Below, one piece after another: positions 54,127 through 63,631 of a stretch of 64,000 bases of DNA. This stretch comes from Shewanella vesiculosa. GTDB lineage: Bacteria > Pseudomonadota > Gammaproteobacteria > Enterobacterales > Shewanellaceae. How positions within the stretch are numbered: the stretch's first letter is position 1; each line of letters opens with the position of its first letter. Where the stretch lies: assembly GCF_021560015.1 (NCBI RefSeq), contig NZ_CP073588.1:4138501-4202500 (forward strand), in the 5' to 3' direction. The position numbers and the translations under genes are program-made. The notes beneath the pieces were generated by a model. The model saw only the letters and a program-made list of their open reading frames with translations, did not search any database and was not told the DNA's origin.

Positions 54127-55296
54127 ATGACTCAGTATCAAAGTGCCACTTTGGCCGTTCGCCAGGGTATAGAAACAGACACACAACATGGTGCTATCGT
54201 GCCGCCGATTTATTTATCGACCAATTATTCATTTGATGGCCATACTAATCCTCGCGAGTTTGACTACAGCCGTTCAGGTAACCCGACGCGTTGTATATTA
54301 GGTGAGGCGATTGCAAAACTTGAGCAAGGTGTAACTGGTGTGGTGACATGTACCGGCATGGCGGCCATTACCTTAGTGACCAGTTTGTTGGGCCCTGATG
54401 ATTTATTGGTTGTGCCGCACGATTGTTATGGTGGCAGTTACCGTTTATTTACTAACCTGGCCAAAAAAGGTCAATTTAAGTTATTGGTTGTTGATCAAAC
54501 TGATGCGCAAGCGCTGGGCAACGCGATAGCGCAAAATCCCAAAATGGTCTGGTTAGAAACGCCATCAAATCCATTACTGCGGGTAGTCGATATTAATGCG
54601 ATCAGTATCGCTTGCCATGAGGTTGGCGCGTTAGTGGCGGTTGATAACACTTTTTTGTCGCCAATATTACAACAACCTTTATTGTTGGGGGCCGATATCG
54701 TTATTCACTCAACCACTAAATACATTAATGGTCACAGTGATGTGGTCGGTGGCGCTGTGGTGGCTAAAGATGCTGAAGTGGGTGAATTATTACATTGGTG
54801 GTCAAACACCCTTGGATTAACCGGTTCTGCTTTTGATAGCTATTTAACCTTACGTGGCTTAAGAACGCTGGCAGTCCGCATTCGTGAGCATCAACGTAAT
54901 GCGCAAAAAATTGTAGAATTACTCAATGCCAGTGATGTGGTTGCCAAGGTGTATTACCCAGGGCTAAAAGACCATCCGGGTCACGAAATTGCCGCAAAAC
55001 AACAACAAGGTTTTGGCGCTATGTTAAGTTTTGAATTAACCGGTGGTGAAGCTGAAGTGGTGGCCTTTTTACAGGCATTATCTTTGTTTAGTATTGCTGA
55101 AAGTTTAGGCGGAGTGGAAAGTTTAGTTGCTGTTCCTGCCACCATGACTCACCGTGCAATGGACCCACAGGCAAGGCAGCAGGCTGGTATTAAAGACACT
55201 TTACTGAGATTATCTGTCGGTATTGAAGATGCAGATGACCTGCTCGCGGATATTCAAGCCGGTCTCGCCGCTGTTACTGCGATAAAATCAGCTTGA
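54127..55296 (+). CDS. metB: Cystathionine gamma-synthase
   Basis: 389 residues, normal MetB length. PLP-dependent Cys/Met-metabolism family motifs: FDYSRSGNPTR (~46-55), TGMAAITLV, WLETPSNPLLRVVDI, AVDNTFLSPI and the PLP Lys198 in IHSTTKYINGHSDVVGG. The SVGIEDADDLLADI C-terminus fits MetB rather than MetC. It condenses O-succinylhomoserine with cysteine to cystathionine, the first dedicated step of transsulfuration. MetJ boxes sit at the promoter and metL follows 140 bp later. Confidence 0.95.
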   Translation: MTQYQSATLAVRQGIETDTQHGAIVPPIYLSTNYSFDGHTNPREFDYSRSGNPTRCILGEAIAKLEQGVTGVVTCTGMAAITLVTSLLGPDDLLVVPHDCYGGSYRLFTNLAKKGQFKLLVVDQTDAQALGNAIAQNPKMVWLETPSNPLLRVVDINAISIACHEVGALVAVDNTFLSPILQQPLLLGADIVIHSTTKYINGHSDVVGGAVVAKDAEVGELLHWWSNTLGLTGSAFDSYLTLRGLRTLAVRIREHQRNAQKIVELLNASDVVAKVYYPGLKDHPGHEIAAKQQQGFGAMLSFELTGGEAEVVAFLQALSLFSIAESLGGVESLVAVPATMTHRAMDPQARQQAGIKDTLLRLSVGIEDADDLLADIQAGLAAVTAIKSA

Positions 55297-55436
55297 GTTG
55301 GCTTAATTCGAGTTTAAGTTTGCTGTGGTTCCGGCCAAATAAAGTAAAATAGAAAATATGCACTTGCCACACTGTTTATTTCAAATTAGAAGTATAGCTG
55401 TCGCAATAAAAGTCTTAGTTGTTTAAGGAGTTAGTA

Positions 55437-57829
55437 ATGACGCGAAGTCATTTACATAAGTTTGGTGGTTCAAGTTTAGCGGATGCAGATTGCTATCGCC
55501 GTGTTGCCCATATTTTGCTTACACATGGTCAAAGTGATGATTTAGTTGTGGTATCGGCCGCCGGCAAAACGACTAACTTTTTATACAAATTACTCACTCT
55601 GCGTGACAGCGGTCAGTTATGGCAAGAAGAGCTTCAAGTGCTGATCAGTTATCAGCAGACATTAATTGAACAGTTATTATCAAATGAGCTGGCTCGTGAC
55701 CTACGTGAGCGCCTGTCGACTGACAAATCGCAATTAGTCAGTTTATTGTCTTTAGAGCAGCGTAATGACTACCAATTAAACCAAGTGGTCAGTTTTGGTG
55801 AGCGTTGGTCTGCACGCCTTATGGCCGCATTGCTGAGAGAAATGGGTGTAACAGCCACTCATGTGGATGCGTGTTCTATTTTGGTTGCAGACGAAGGTGC
55901 TATTCCCAATATTTTAGTGGCGCAATCGCGTGAAAAAGTACAAGCCTTACTCGCTTTGCATCCGCAAGAGCGTTTAGTTATTACAGGTTTTATTTGTGCT
56001 AATCGTCATGGTGATACGTTATTGTTGGGCCGTAATGGTTCAGATTTTAGCGCTACCTTAATCGCCAGTTTAGCCGACATTGAGCGTGTGACGATTTGGA
56101 CTGATGTTGAAGGGGTATTTAACGCCGACCCGAATAAAATTAATGACGCTAAATTACTCAAGAGTATGTCACTAGCAGAAGCGGATCGCTTAGCTCGTCT
56201 AGGCTCGCCTGTATTGCACTCGCGTACCCTACATTGTTTAATACTCACACGTAAGTTTAGCCGTGCGGTCCAGTTATGCTTCACACACTGACTTTACCTT
56301 GATTGCTCCACTGAGTTCATCAGCCAGTGCACCCGTTGTGACTAACTTAAATGAAGTGGTGTTGTTTAGTTTTAAAATGAACGCTGACATTGAGCCGTTA
56401 CTGACTATTTTAGATAACGTTGGCATTACGCCTTTAGCTTATTGGTCGCTAGCACAGAATAAGATTGAACTTGCGCTTACCCTAGAGTGCCAGAAACAAG
56501 TACAGGCCTTATTGACGCAATACAGCAGTGAGTTTGGTATTGACGAGTTAAGTGCCCAAACTGATTTAGGTTTAGTGGCCCTTGTCAGTGCTGATGCGCA
56601 TCACTTTAGACGCAGTTTTGCCCGATTACTTAGCCGCGATGCTAAACCTGTTTATCAAGATTCACTGAGTTTAGTCACCTTAGTGCCGCAAGCTCAAGTG
56701 AGCTTATTGACTCAGAAAGTGCATCGTCGTTGCGCTGGGCCAAGAATGCGCATCGGAGTATTATTGTTGGGCGTGGGCAATATAGGTGAGGCGTGGATTG
56801 ATTTATTTAAACGCGCAAGCCCTGCATTGGATCACGAACTTGAGGCTACTGTTGAGTTAGTGGGTTTAGTCGGCTCGAAAAAAAGCCTTGATCTCTAATG
56901 ACGGAATTAACCTCGAGCAATGGCAACAAGATTATCAGCAGCACGGCATTGAATGGGATTATGACAAATTGTTTGATCAGTTGGCACTGTTGTCATGCGA
57001 TGAAATCGTCGCACTCGATATCAGTGCCAGTGCAGCGTTAACCTTACAATATCCAGAGTTATTTGCCCGCGGAATTCATGTGGTGAGCGCAAATAAATTA
57101 GCCGGCTCTGGGCCATTACCTTTTTATCGCGAATTAAAACTGCAACTCAGTAATCGTCGCTTGTTTTGGCGTTATAACGCGAGTTGTGGCGCCGGTTTAC
57201 CAATACAACATGCATTAAATGATTTACGTAACAGTGGCGACACAATTGAGGCCGTTGGTGGCATATTTTCCGGCACCTTGTGTTGGCTGTTTGAAAATTA
57301 TGACGGCAGTAAACCGTTTTCTGAATTAGTACTCCACGCTCGAAGTTTAGGTATTACAGAACCTGATCCGCGTGATGACTTGTCGGGCCGCGATATGCAA
57401 CGTAAGTTGTTAATCTTGGCGCGCGAGATTGGTTTGGCGATAGAATTAGATGATATCAGTCTTAATTCGTTAGTGCCTAAAGCCTTAGCCGAGTTATCAC
57501 TTGAAGACTTTTTATCACGCATCAGTGAATTAGATGATGGTTTGTTGCAGCAATATGTCGCTGCAACAGAGCAACATAAAGTACTGCGCTATGTGGCTTC
57601 GTTGGATAAAGTGGAAGGTAAGTTACAAGCTGAAGTGAGTTTGCAGTGGGTGGATAATCATCATCCTTATGCCAATTTAACCCCAGGCGATAATGTGTTT
57701 GTTATTCGCAGTACGTTTTATCAAGGTAACCCTTTGATTATCCGCGGACCAGGGGCCGGGCGTGAGGTGACTGCTGCAGCGGTGCAGTCCGATTTAGTGC
57801 ATATCTGCAAAGACCTGTTACAAGAGTAA
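55437..57829 (+). pseudogene. metL: Bifunctional aspartokinase/homoserine dehydrogenase II with two frame changes
   Basis: ATG 55437 has AAGGAG 6 bp upstream. The three frames join to ~797 residues, as in MetL. Aspartokinase: HKFGGSSLAD, LVVVSAAGKTTN, GFICANRHGDTLLLGRNGSDFSATLIASL, LGSPVLHSRTL. Homoserine dehydrogenase: VLLLGVGNIGEAWIDLF, VVSANKLAGSGPLPFYREL, ASCGAGLPI, GIFSGTLCWLF, RGPGAGREVTAAAVQSDL. The first change (+1 or equivalent) lies at about 56235-56262, where the usual TLQP motif reads TLHC. The second is an A7 run at 56878-56884; six A restore GSKKALISNDGINLEQW. Either metL is recently inactivated or these are sequence errors; other aspartokinases would be needed if it is dead. 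Confidence 0.88.
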
Positions 57830-57840
57830 GTCAATTAAGT

Positions 57841-57876
57841 TGTCATCCCGGTAACACTTTGGAGCCGGGGTTTAGC
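57841..57876. repeat. REP-like short repeat, copy 1
   Basis: TGTCATCCCGG...GCCGGGGTTTAGC. Similar to copy 2 at 57946 over 36 bp (about 25 identical) and internally palindromic (CCCGG / CCGGG). Confidence 0.6.
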
Positions 57877-57945
57877 TTTTTTGCCTGCGGCCATCAACGT
57901 CAGCCCGACACTTCACTATTTAGTCATTTTGATATTTCAATATTT

Positions 57946-57981
57946 CGTCATTCCGGCAATGCTTGTGAGCCGGAATCCAGC
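57946..57981. repeat. REP-like short repeat, copy 2
   Basis: CGTCATTCCGGC...GCCGGAATCCAGC; arms TTCCGGC / GCCGGAA. The GTCATTCCGG...CCGGAATCCAGC shape is common among dispersed intergenic repeats of gammaproteobacteria. Confidence 0.65.
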
Positions 57982-58041
57982 ACTATTATTTATTGCTTTG
58001 TACTTATGGCCAGCGGCCAGCCAGCTTAGTGGTGCTTGGCT

Positions 58042-58164
58042 CATAACAGAGTAAAGGGGTAGGGCGCTTATACCCTTTTGCAAACCCTTAGCGCCCGATC
58101 AACATTTCTGAAAGCGAACACTTCACGACAGGGTTTTATCCTACTGCTCACGTATTCTGTTATG
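58042..58164. repeat. Possible miniature element with 12-bp terminal inverted repeats
   Basis: CATAACAGAGTA (58042-58053) and TATTCTGTTATG (58153-58164) are inverted repeats (11 of 12). Between them GGGCGCT (58062-58068) pairs with AGCGCCC (58090-58096). No target duplication was found and no coding frame; it may be a MITE-like element or a structured RNA region. Confidence 0.4.
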
Positions 58165-58287
58165 GGAAGTTTTCAACGGCCTCAATGTTAGTTAGCATTA
58201 CCGTTATGGATAAAGCCAACTAGCGATTTATGCTCTTATCAATATCGCCACAAATCAGTACTGACTCTCTGGGCAAAAGGATATCCA

Positions 58288-58884
58288 ATGCAAAGGCCAA
58301 CAAAGGAACAAATTCGAGATTTACCCCTTTATGACGGTATTAGTTTAGAGAATATCATCGTTGTTACAAACAAAGCCGACTCTATAAATGCAATAGCGGA
58401 GTTAAGAACTCATTCTTGTTTAGGGTTTGATACAGAGAGTAAACCTTGTTTTGTAAAAGGTGAGGTCAGTGATGGACCTCATTTAATTCAGATAGCCACA
58501 AAATCTAAAGTATTCTTATTTCCTACAAAATTTTATGAAAACTTTACTGCAATTGCTGAAATATTATCTGACCCGACAATAAGGAAGGTAGGTTTTGGAT
58601 TGAAAGAAGATAAAAAACTTCTTTTTAGAAAATTTGGCATTAAATTAATCAATACAGAAGAACTCTCTTCAAAGGTGATGCGTTTTGCGCAAGTTAAACA
58701 ACGCGTTGGCGCTAGAGTTGCGGTTGCGATGTTTTTTAATCAACGGCTATCTAAGAGTGCACAACAATCCAATTGGTCAATATTCCCTTTACACGATCAT
58801 CAGAAAAGATACGCCGCAAATGATGCACATAGCGCATTATTAATTGATCTCGAAATAGAAAGACAGAGCCATTCATCTCCCTAA
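58288..58884 (+). CDS. RNase D-like DEDDy 3'-5' exonuclease domain protein
   Basis: 198 residues, only the exonuclease domain. ExoI motif FDTESKP (Asp-Glu), ExoII around KVGFGLKEDKKLLFRKFGI, ExoIII YAANDAHSALLI (Tyr...Asp), i.e. DEDDy type. No HRDC domain follows, unlike RNase D. It probably trims RNA or single-stranded nucleic acid 3' ends in the cytoplasm. AAAAGGAT precedes the ATG. It lies in an AT-richer setting after a repeat-filled intergenic region. Close homologues are annotated as 3'-5' exonucleases in Shewanella. Confidence 0.85.
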   Translation: MQRPTKEQIRDLPLYDGISLENIIVVTNKADSINAIAELRTHSCLGFDTESKPCFVKGEVSDGPHLIQIATKSKVFLFPTKFYENFTAIAEILSDPTIRKVGFGLKEDKKLLFRKFGIKLINTEELSSKVMRFAQVKQRVGARVAVAMFFNQRLSKSAQQSNWSIFPLHDHQKRYAANDAHSALLIDLEIERQSHSSP

Positions 58885-59231
58885 AGAATATGAGCCTCTC
58901 ACCAATCAATAATCAACATTAGCTTATTTGGCTAAGTAAATAAGCTTGTTGACAATTAGTTGGGGTCATCAAGTTCCCTGCACTTAATCACTCACCTATT
59001 AAACCCGTTGCTTGATTTCTACTCTTTGGTTCTCAAACTTTTTTGCTGTGTTGAATTTGTCTTATTGGCTAAAGCTACACCATTGCTTGAGAATCTCTAT
59101 TTTGTGATTATCAAAGTGTTATAAATTTAAATTATCAATTAGATAAGTTTTGATAATTTTTATTCATTCACTGTCCGCCGTAAGATTACGCCATCGAACA
59201 AAGACGAATCAATAGTTTTTAGGAGTAAGTT
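58885..59231. other. Intergenic region with a 9-bp hairpin
   Basis: 347 bp. AGCTTATTT (58921-58929) / AAATAAGCT (58938-58946) forms a perfect stem with an 8-nt loop after the exonuclease gene, but no T-run follows on the plus strand. Nothing else was recognised. Confidence 0.5.
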
Positions 59232-59717
59232 ATGAAAATGAATCATGTAGGTTTGATGGTTGGCGACATGGATAAAGCGGTTGAGTTTTATACTAAAGCG
59301 CTGGGACTAAGAGTGGTGATGGGTAACACTAAGGTTCAAGAAGAACGTAAAACTGCTATTGGCAGAATGTGTGTGGCCGTTTTTGGTGAAGGCTTTAAAG
59401 GCTTTAACATTGCACACTTAGTCACGACTGACGGTATTGGTGTGGAGATGTTTGAAATGATCGACCGTCAACAACGTCACGAAGTTGATTTTACCCGTCT
59501 TGGTATCTTCCACTTTTGTTTGCAAACAGATGACTTTGAAGGCGCTATTGCGCGTACGGAGCAATATGGCGGTAAAGTAAGAATGGACATTATGCGCTAC
59601 CACCCAGAAGACGACAGTAAGCTAGCACAAATGGTCTACTTAGAAGACCCGTTTGGCAACTTGTTTGAACTTTACTCGCACAGCTATGAAGAAACTTACT
59701 CTACTGATTACGAGTAA
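59232..59717 (+). CDS. VOC-family (glyoxalase-fold) metalloprotein
   Basis: 161 residues with two beta-alpha-beta-beta-beta modules. Metal-ligand-type residues are visible: His in MNHVGLMVGDMDKAVEFYTKALG, Glu in GVEMFEMID, His in FHFCLQTDDFEGAI and Glu in DPFGNLFELYSH. The spacing is that of glyoxalase/methylmalonyl-CoA epimerase-like members. AGGAG lies 6-7 bp before the ATG. The substrate is unknown. Monocistronic with its own terminator. Confidence 0.87.
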   Translation: MKMNHVGLMVGDMDKAVEFYTKALGLRVVMGNTKVQEERKTAIGRMCVAVFGEGFKGFNIAHLVTTDGIGVEMFEMIDRQQRHEVDFTRLGIFHFCLQTDDFEGAIARTEQYGGKVRMDIMRYHPEDDSKLAQMVYLEDPFGNLFELYSHSYEETYSTDYE

Positions 59718-59747
59718 TTTGTTTAACGATATCCGTATTACTTTAAC

Positions 59748-59770
59748 GCTACCTAGATGGTAGCTTTTTT
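59748..59770 (+). terminator. Terminator of the VOC gene
   Basis: Stem GCTACC / GGTAGC, TAGAT loop, then TTTTTT. Confidence 0.88.
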
Positions 59771-60142
59771 ATGTCATGGGAAATGTTTTTGAGGTTACTT
59801 TTGAGCATTTTTGCAGATAAACTTAAAATATATCAACTGATTAAATAAGCTAATCAGCTTCATCAGAGTAATACTCGCTTTTTATTAACCGCATAAGAAA
59901 CTCATTTATTGTCAGTTTGATTGTTTATCACACCGTGATTTGATAAAGGCTTGCAGACATATGCTGATGGCTGCGTAACTGATTTGAGCTGTTAGGCACT
60001 AAAAGGAATACAGTGAACACTTATAGTCGGTCTGTAATCATTTTTATTGTGGTTCAAAGGATTTGGCTGGTTTCGTTAGCGCTCGCGTTATTGCTTGCGA
60101 TTGAGCTGTAGACTTAAATTGGTTAATTGATGGTATTTTAGC
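59771..60142. other. Long upstream region of metF
   Basis: About 370 bp between the VOC terminator and the metF promoter. Apart from the possible 32-residue ORF at 60013 nothing was recognised. An untranslated or small-protein role is possible. Confidence 0.4.
60013..60111 (+). CDS. Possible 32-residue single-TM small protein
   Basis: GTG start with AAAAGGA 5-7 bp upstream; it translates to MNTYSRSVIIFIVVQRIWLV followed by SLALALLLAIEL, one long hydrophobic segment, then TAG. The size and composition fit bacterial small membrane proteins, but there is no conservation evidence and a GTG start lowers confidence. It precedes the metF promoter by ~30 bp. Confidence 0.35.
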   Translation: MNTYSRSVIIFIVVQRIWLVSLALALLLAIEL

Positions 60143-60196
60143 TTGACTTAGGATGCAGTTAAACTAGTATATGGACATATAGACGTCCAAACGGCT
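60143..60196 (+). promoter_or_regulatory. metF promoter with three contiguous MetJ boxes
   Basis: TTGACT (60143-60148) and TAGTAT (60165-60170) form a sigma-70-like promoter. Immediately downstream lie GGACATAT (60173-60180), AGACGTCC (60181-60188) and AAACGGCT (60189-60196), three end-to-end octamers of the AGACGTCT type. AAACGGCT is identical to the second box at metJ. Confidence 0.82.
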
Positions 60197-60231
60197 AAAT
60201 TAAAAGTTAGTTAATTGGTATTGGCTCCTAA

Positions 60232-61143
<912 letters not shown>

Positions 61144-61145
61144 AC

Positions 61146-61170
61146 AGGCGTAACGACTCTACGCCTATTT
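61146..61170 (+). terminator. metF terminator
   Basis: AGGCGTA / TACGCCT with a 7-nt loop followed by ATTTTAT, 3 bp after the stop codon. Confidence 0.78.
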
Positions 61171-61227
61171 TATCGTTGCAAAAATGCTCATTCATTTAAA
61201 CCATTAAATTGCGCCTTTTGCCTTGAA

Positions 61228-61364
61228 CTAAGCGTAAATGGCTTAGCGTTGAATAGGCCGTCCTATTCAAAAAAGTTAAATTAGAATGGCTGCTGAGTCG
61301 ATACCAACAGACGCAGTGGTCATAGTCTCTAACCCCCGTTAATGATTTCATTAGCGGGGTTTTT
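61228..61364 (+). ncRNA. Structured intergenic segment ending in a strong terminator (possible sRNA or leader)
   Basis: Three consecutive dyads: CTAAGC / GCTTAG (61228-61246), GAATAGG-CCGT-CCTATTC (61251-61268) and CCCCGTTAATGA / TCATTAGCGGGG (61333-61359) with TTTTTG after it. The last is a good intrinsic terminator with no gene before it, 110 bp upstream of the cytochrome pair. No family was recognised; a small RNA or attenuator are both possible. Confidence 0.4.
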
Positions 61365-61475
61365 GTTTAATATTTATGGCCTTTTGTGTGAGTATTCGAC
61401 GTTTGCCGTATTCTTTTTTTCATATTTATAGCCTATGGTATATTAACAACAATTAATAACTAAAAAGGTGTGATG

Positions 61476-62099
61476 ATGAAAACATCCTTTTATGTACTCA
61501 GTGTATTGGCTGGCTTAACCATAGTTAATATTGTGCAAGCAAATGCTGCAGAACCTCAACAAGCCATTCCACCCGCCGCTCAGTTATGTACTTCTTGTCA
61601 TGGTGCTCAAGGTCAAGGAATTGATATCATTGGCCCTCGTTTAGCTGGTTTATCGGCTGAATACATTACCAATCAACTCAAGTTGTTTCATGCCGGTAAA
61701 CGTCAAAACCCCACCATGCTAGCAATGGCTGCCACGGTACAAGGTGATAATATTGGCCTAGTGGCACAATATTTTAGCCAACAGCCAGTTGCAGATATTT
61801 CGCTGCAATTTCGCGGTGACAAGGTTGCCATTAGTGATCCCTCTGAAAGATTAGCCTTTCAAGGCGATTGGTCGCGAACTATTCCGGCGTGTACCAGTTG
61901 TCATGGGCCATCGGCCATTGGTGGAGGCAATTTCCCTCGCTTAGCAGGCCAGCAAGCCAGTTACATCAAGACCCAACTATTAGCTTGGCAAGACGGCACT
62001 CGAACCGGTGATGTTGACAATATGATGGGTAATATTGCGCGGAAATTAACAGCTGCCGAAATCGATGGATTATCGCAGTATTTTGCCAATATAAAATAA
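61476..62099 (+). CDS. Diheme c-type cytochrome, TsdB-like
   Basis: 207 residues. Signal peptide (SVLAGLTIVNIVQANAAE) and two c4-type heme domains: CTSCHGAQGQGIDIIGPRLAGLSAEYITNQL and CTSCHGPSAIGGGNFPRLAGQQASYIKTQL. Each has the PRLAG-Q motif of cytochrome c4/c5 proteins. It precedes a TsdA-like gene by about 10 bp, the tsdBA arrangement in which TsdB is the electron acceptor. ATG 61476 gives the best Shine-Dalgarno spacing; GTG/ATG codons just upstream are alternatives. Confidence 0.88.
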   Translation: MKTSFYVLSVLAGLTIVNIVQANAAEPQQAIPPAAQLCTSCHGAQGQGIDIIGPRLAGLSAEYITNQLKLFHAGKRQNPTMLAMAATVQGDNIGLVAQYFSQQPVADISLQFRGDKVAISDPSERLAFQGDWSRTIPACTSCHGPSAIGGGNFPRLAGQQASYIKTQLLAWQDGTRTGDVDNMMGNIARKLTAAEIDGLSQYFANIK

Positions 62100-62109
62100 G
62101 GACATGGCT

Positions 62110-63207
62110 ATGAAATTATTATCGCTATTGAGCATTGGTGTCCTGTTTAGCTTGCCTTTACAGGCCAATGAAATGTTAACTGAAGTCCCTGTTACAGCTT
62201 CAGCAGCACTACCTGATCGCCAAGCGGCATTGCCTGCATTACCTAAAAAAGTGGGTGAGAACTATCTACAACCTGCGTCATTAACCGATATTCCTGCGGG
62301 AGTTTTTGGTGACAAAGTTCGCCTAGGTTATCAATTGTTCGTGAATACTCAAACGCTTAGAGATAAGTACGTTGGTAATCAACTCAGTTGTGCTAATTGT
62401 CATATGAATGCAGGGCAACAAGCTAATTCGTCGCCTTTATGGGGGGCATATTTTGCCTATCCGGCCTATCGTAAGAAAAATGATAAAGTGAACAGCTTTC
62501 AAGAGCGTGTTCAAGGTTGTTTTACTTATTCAATGAACGGTAAAGCGCCCGAGTCTGGTTCTCCTGAGTTAGTGGCAATATCTGCTTATTCATACTGGTT
62601 AGGCATGAGTGGATTAATGGCACAATATAACGTTAGCGGCCCTGTGCCTGAGTTATCTGATGCTGAATTAGTGAAAGGTGCAATGCGGGATGATTTCCCG
62701 ATGCCAGAGGCCATTGCCAAAAATTTAGATACCAAAGCGCTAAGTCAGTTACCTGGACGGGGCTTTCCTAAAGCGCCAGATCCAGAATTAGCCTATGCGC
62801 CGGAGCGCGGTATGATTGTTTATCAAGCTCATTGCCAAACTTGTCATGGCGAAGATGGTCAAGGACAAATAATCGCTGGGGTTGCTGCCTTGCCGCCATT
62901 ATGGGGACCTCAAAGCTTCAACTGGGGCGCTGGAATGCATCGCGTAAATACGGCTGCTGATTTTATTTATGAAAATATGCCGTTAGGTAAAAGTGTCCAG
63001 CTTACCGTTCAGCAAGCTTGGGATGTTGCCGCTTATGTTAATTCGTTTGATCGCCCACAAGATCCTCGTTTTGATGGTGATGTGAGTAAGACTCAAGCCA
63101 CATACCATCAGCACCAGGGCTATTATGGCCAATCGGTTGCCGGTAAGCCTATTTTAGGGACTGATTCGTATCCGGTTTTTCCGCTTAAAAATACAGTTAA
63201 GCCTTGA
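62110..63207 (+). CDS. TsdA-like diheme thiosulfate dehydrogenase / tetrathionate reductase
   Basis: 365 residues. A signal peptide (LSLLSIGVLFSLPLQAN) precedes two hemes: CANCH (N-terminal domain) and CQTCH (C-terminal domain). The N-terminal domain shows TsdA features: CANCHMNAGQQANSSPLWGAYFAYPAYRKKNDKVN, and a Cys in ERVQGCFTYSMNGKAP at the position of the TsdA active-site Cys heme ligand. TsdA oxidises thiosulfate to tetrathionate or runs in reverse. Start ATG 62110 fits AAGGA 7 bp upstream; ATG 62104 is too close. Translation follows tsdB closely. Direction of catalysis cannot be read from sequence. Confidence 0.87.
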   Translation: MKLLSLLSIGVLFSLPLQANEMLTEVPVTASAALPDRQAALPALPKKVGENYLQPASLTDIPAGVFGDKVRLGYQLFVNTQTLRDKYVGNQLSCANCHMNAGQQANSSPLWGAYFAYPAYRKKNDKVNSFQERVQGCFTYSMNGKAPESGSPELVAISAYSYWLGMSGLMAQYNVSGPVPELSDAELVKGAMRDDFPMPEAIAKNLDTKALSQLPGRGFPKAPDPELAYAPERGMIVYQAHCQTCHGEDGQGQIIAGVAALPPLWGPQSFNWGAGMHRVNTAADFIYENMPLGKSVQLTVQQAWDVAAYVNSFDRPQDPRFDGDVSKTQATYHQHQGYYGQSVAGKPILGTDSYPVFPLKNTVKP

Positions 63208-63241
63208 TATCTATCTGAATTAAGATAAACCTATGAATGAT

Positions 63242-63273
63242 GCCCATTGAGTGAACGCTTAATGGGCTTTTTT
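63242..63273 (+). terminator. Terminator of the tsdBA-like operon
   Basis: GCCCATT / AATGGGC stem followed by a seven-T run. Confidence 0.9.
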
Positions 63274-63376
63274 GTAAGTGTACACATTACTTAGACAGAG
63301 CTTATTGAGCATAGCGATCAGAAATGGCAGTATGTTGATCTTAGCTTTTATTTATTATTACCTCATAGGTTGGGCA

Positions 63377-63631
63377 ATGACATTATTCACCTTTGCTGCA
63401 CAATTGTGCCCACTGTGCCAACAAGATAATGCTTGTGCCATGGAGCAAGGATTAGCCATAGATGCATGTTGGTGCGCTAAGCAAACAGTGGATATGCCCT
63501 CAGTTATTGCGCAGTTTAACGCAACATCTTCTGGGGTTGATTTACCCAATAATCAATGTGTTTGTCAGTCTTGTATGGCTAAATTAGTGCAACAATCTGA
63601 TATTGATGCCGTTGAAATTTATTCACCCTAA
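63377..63631 (+). CDS. Cysteine-rich CWC-family small protein
   Basis: 84 residues from MTLFTFAAQ; the frame is open upstream to 63278 but that extension is hydrophobic and lacks a good start. The Cys pattern CPLCQQDNACAM, ACWCAK and CVCQSCM matches the Cysteine-rich CWC family, probably a zinc-binding knuckle. An AGG lies ~8 bp upstream. Function unknown; such genes are usually single and widely distributed in gammaproteobacteria. Confidence 0.78.
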   Translation: MTLFTFAAQLCPLCQQDNACAMEQGLAIDACWCAKQTVDMPSVIAQFNATSSGVDLPNNQCVCQSCMAKLVQQSDIDAVEIYSP

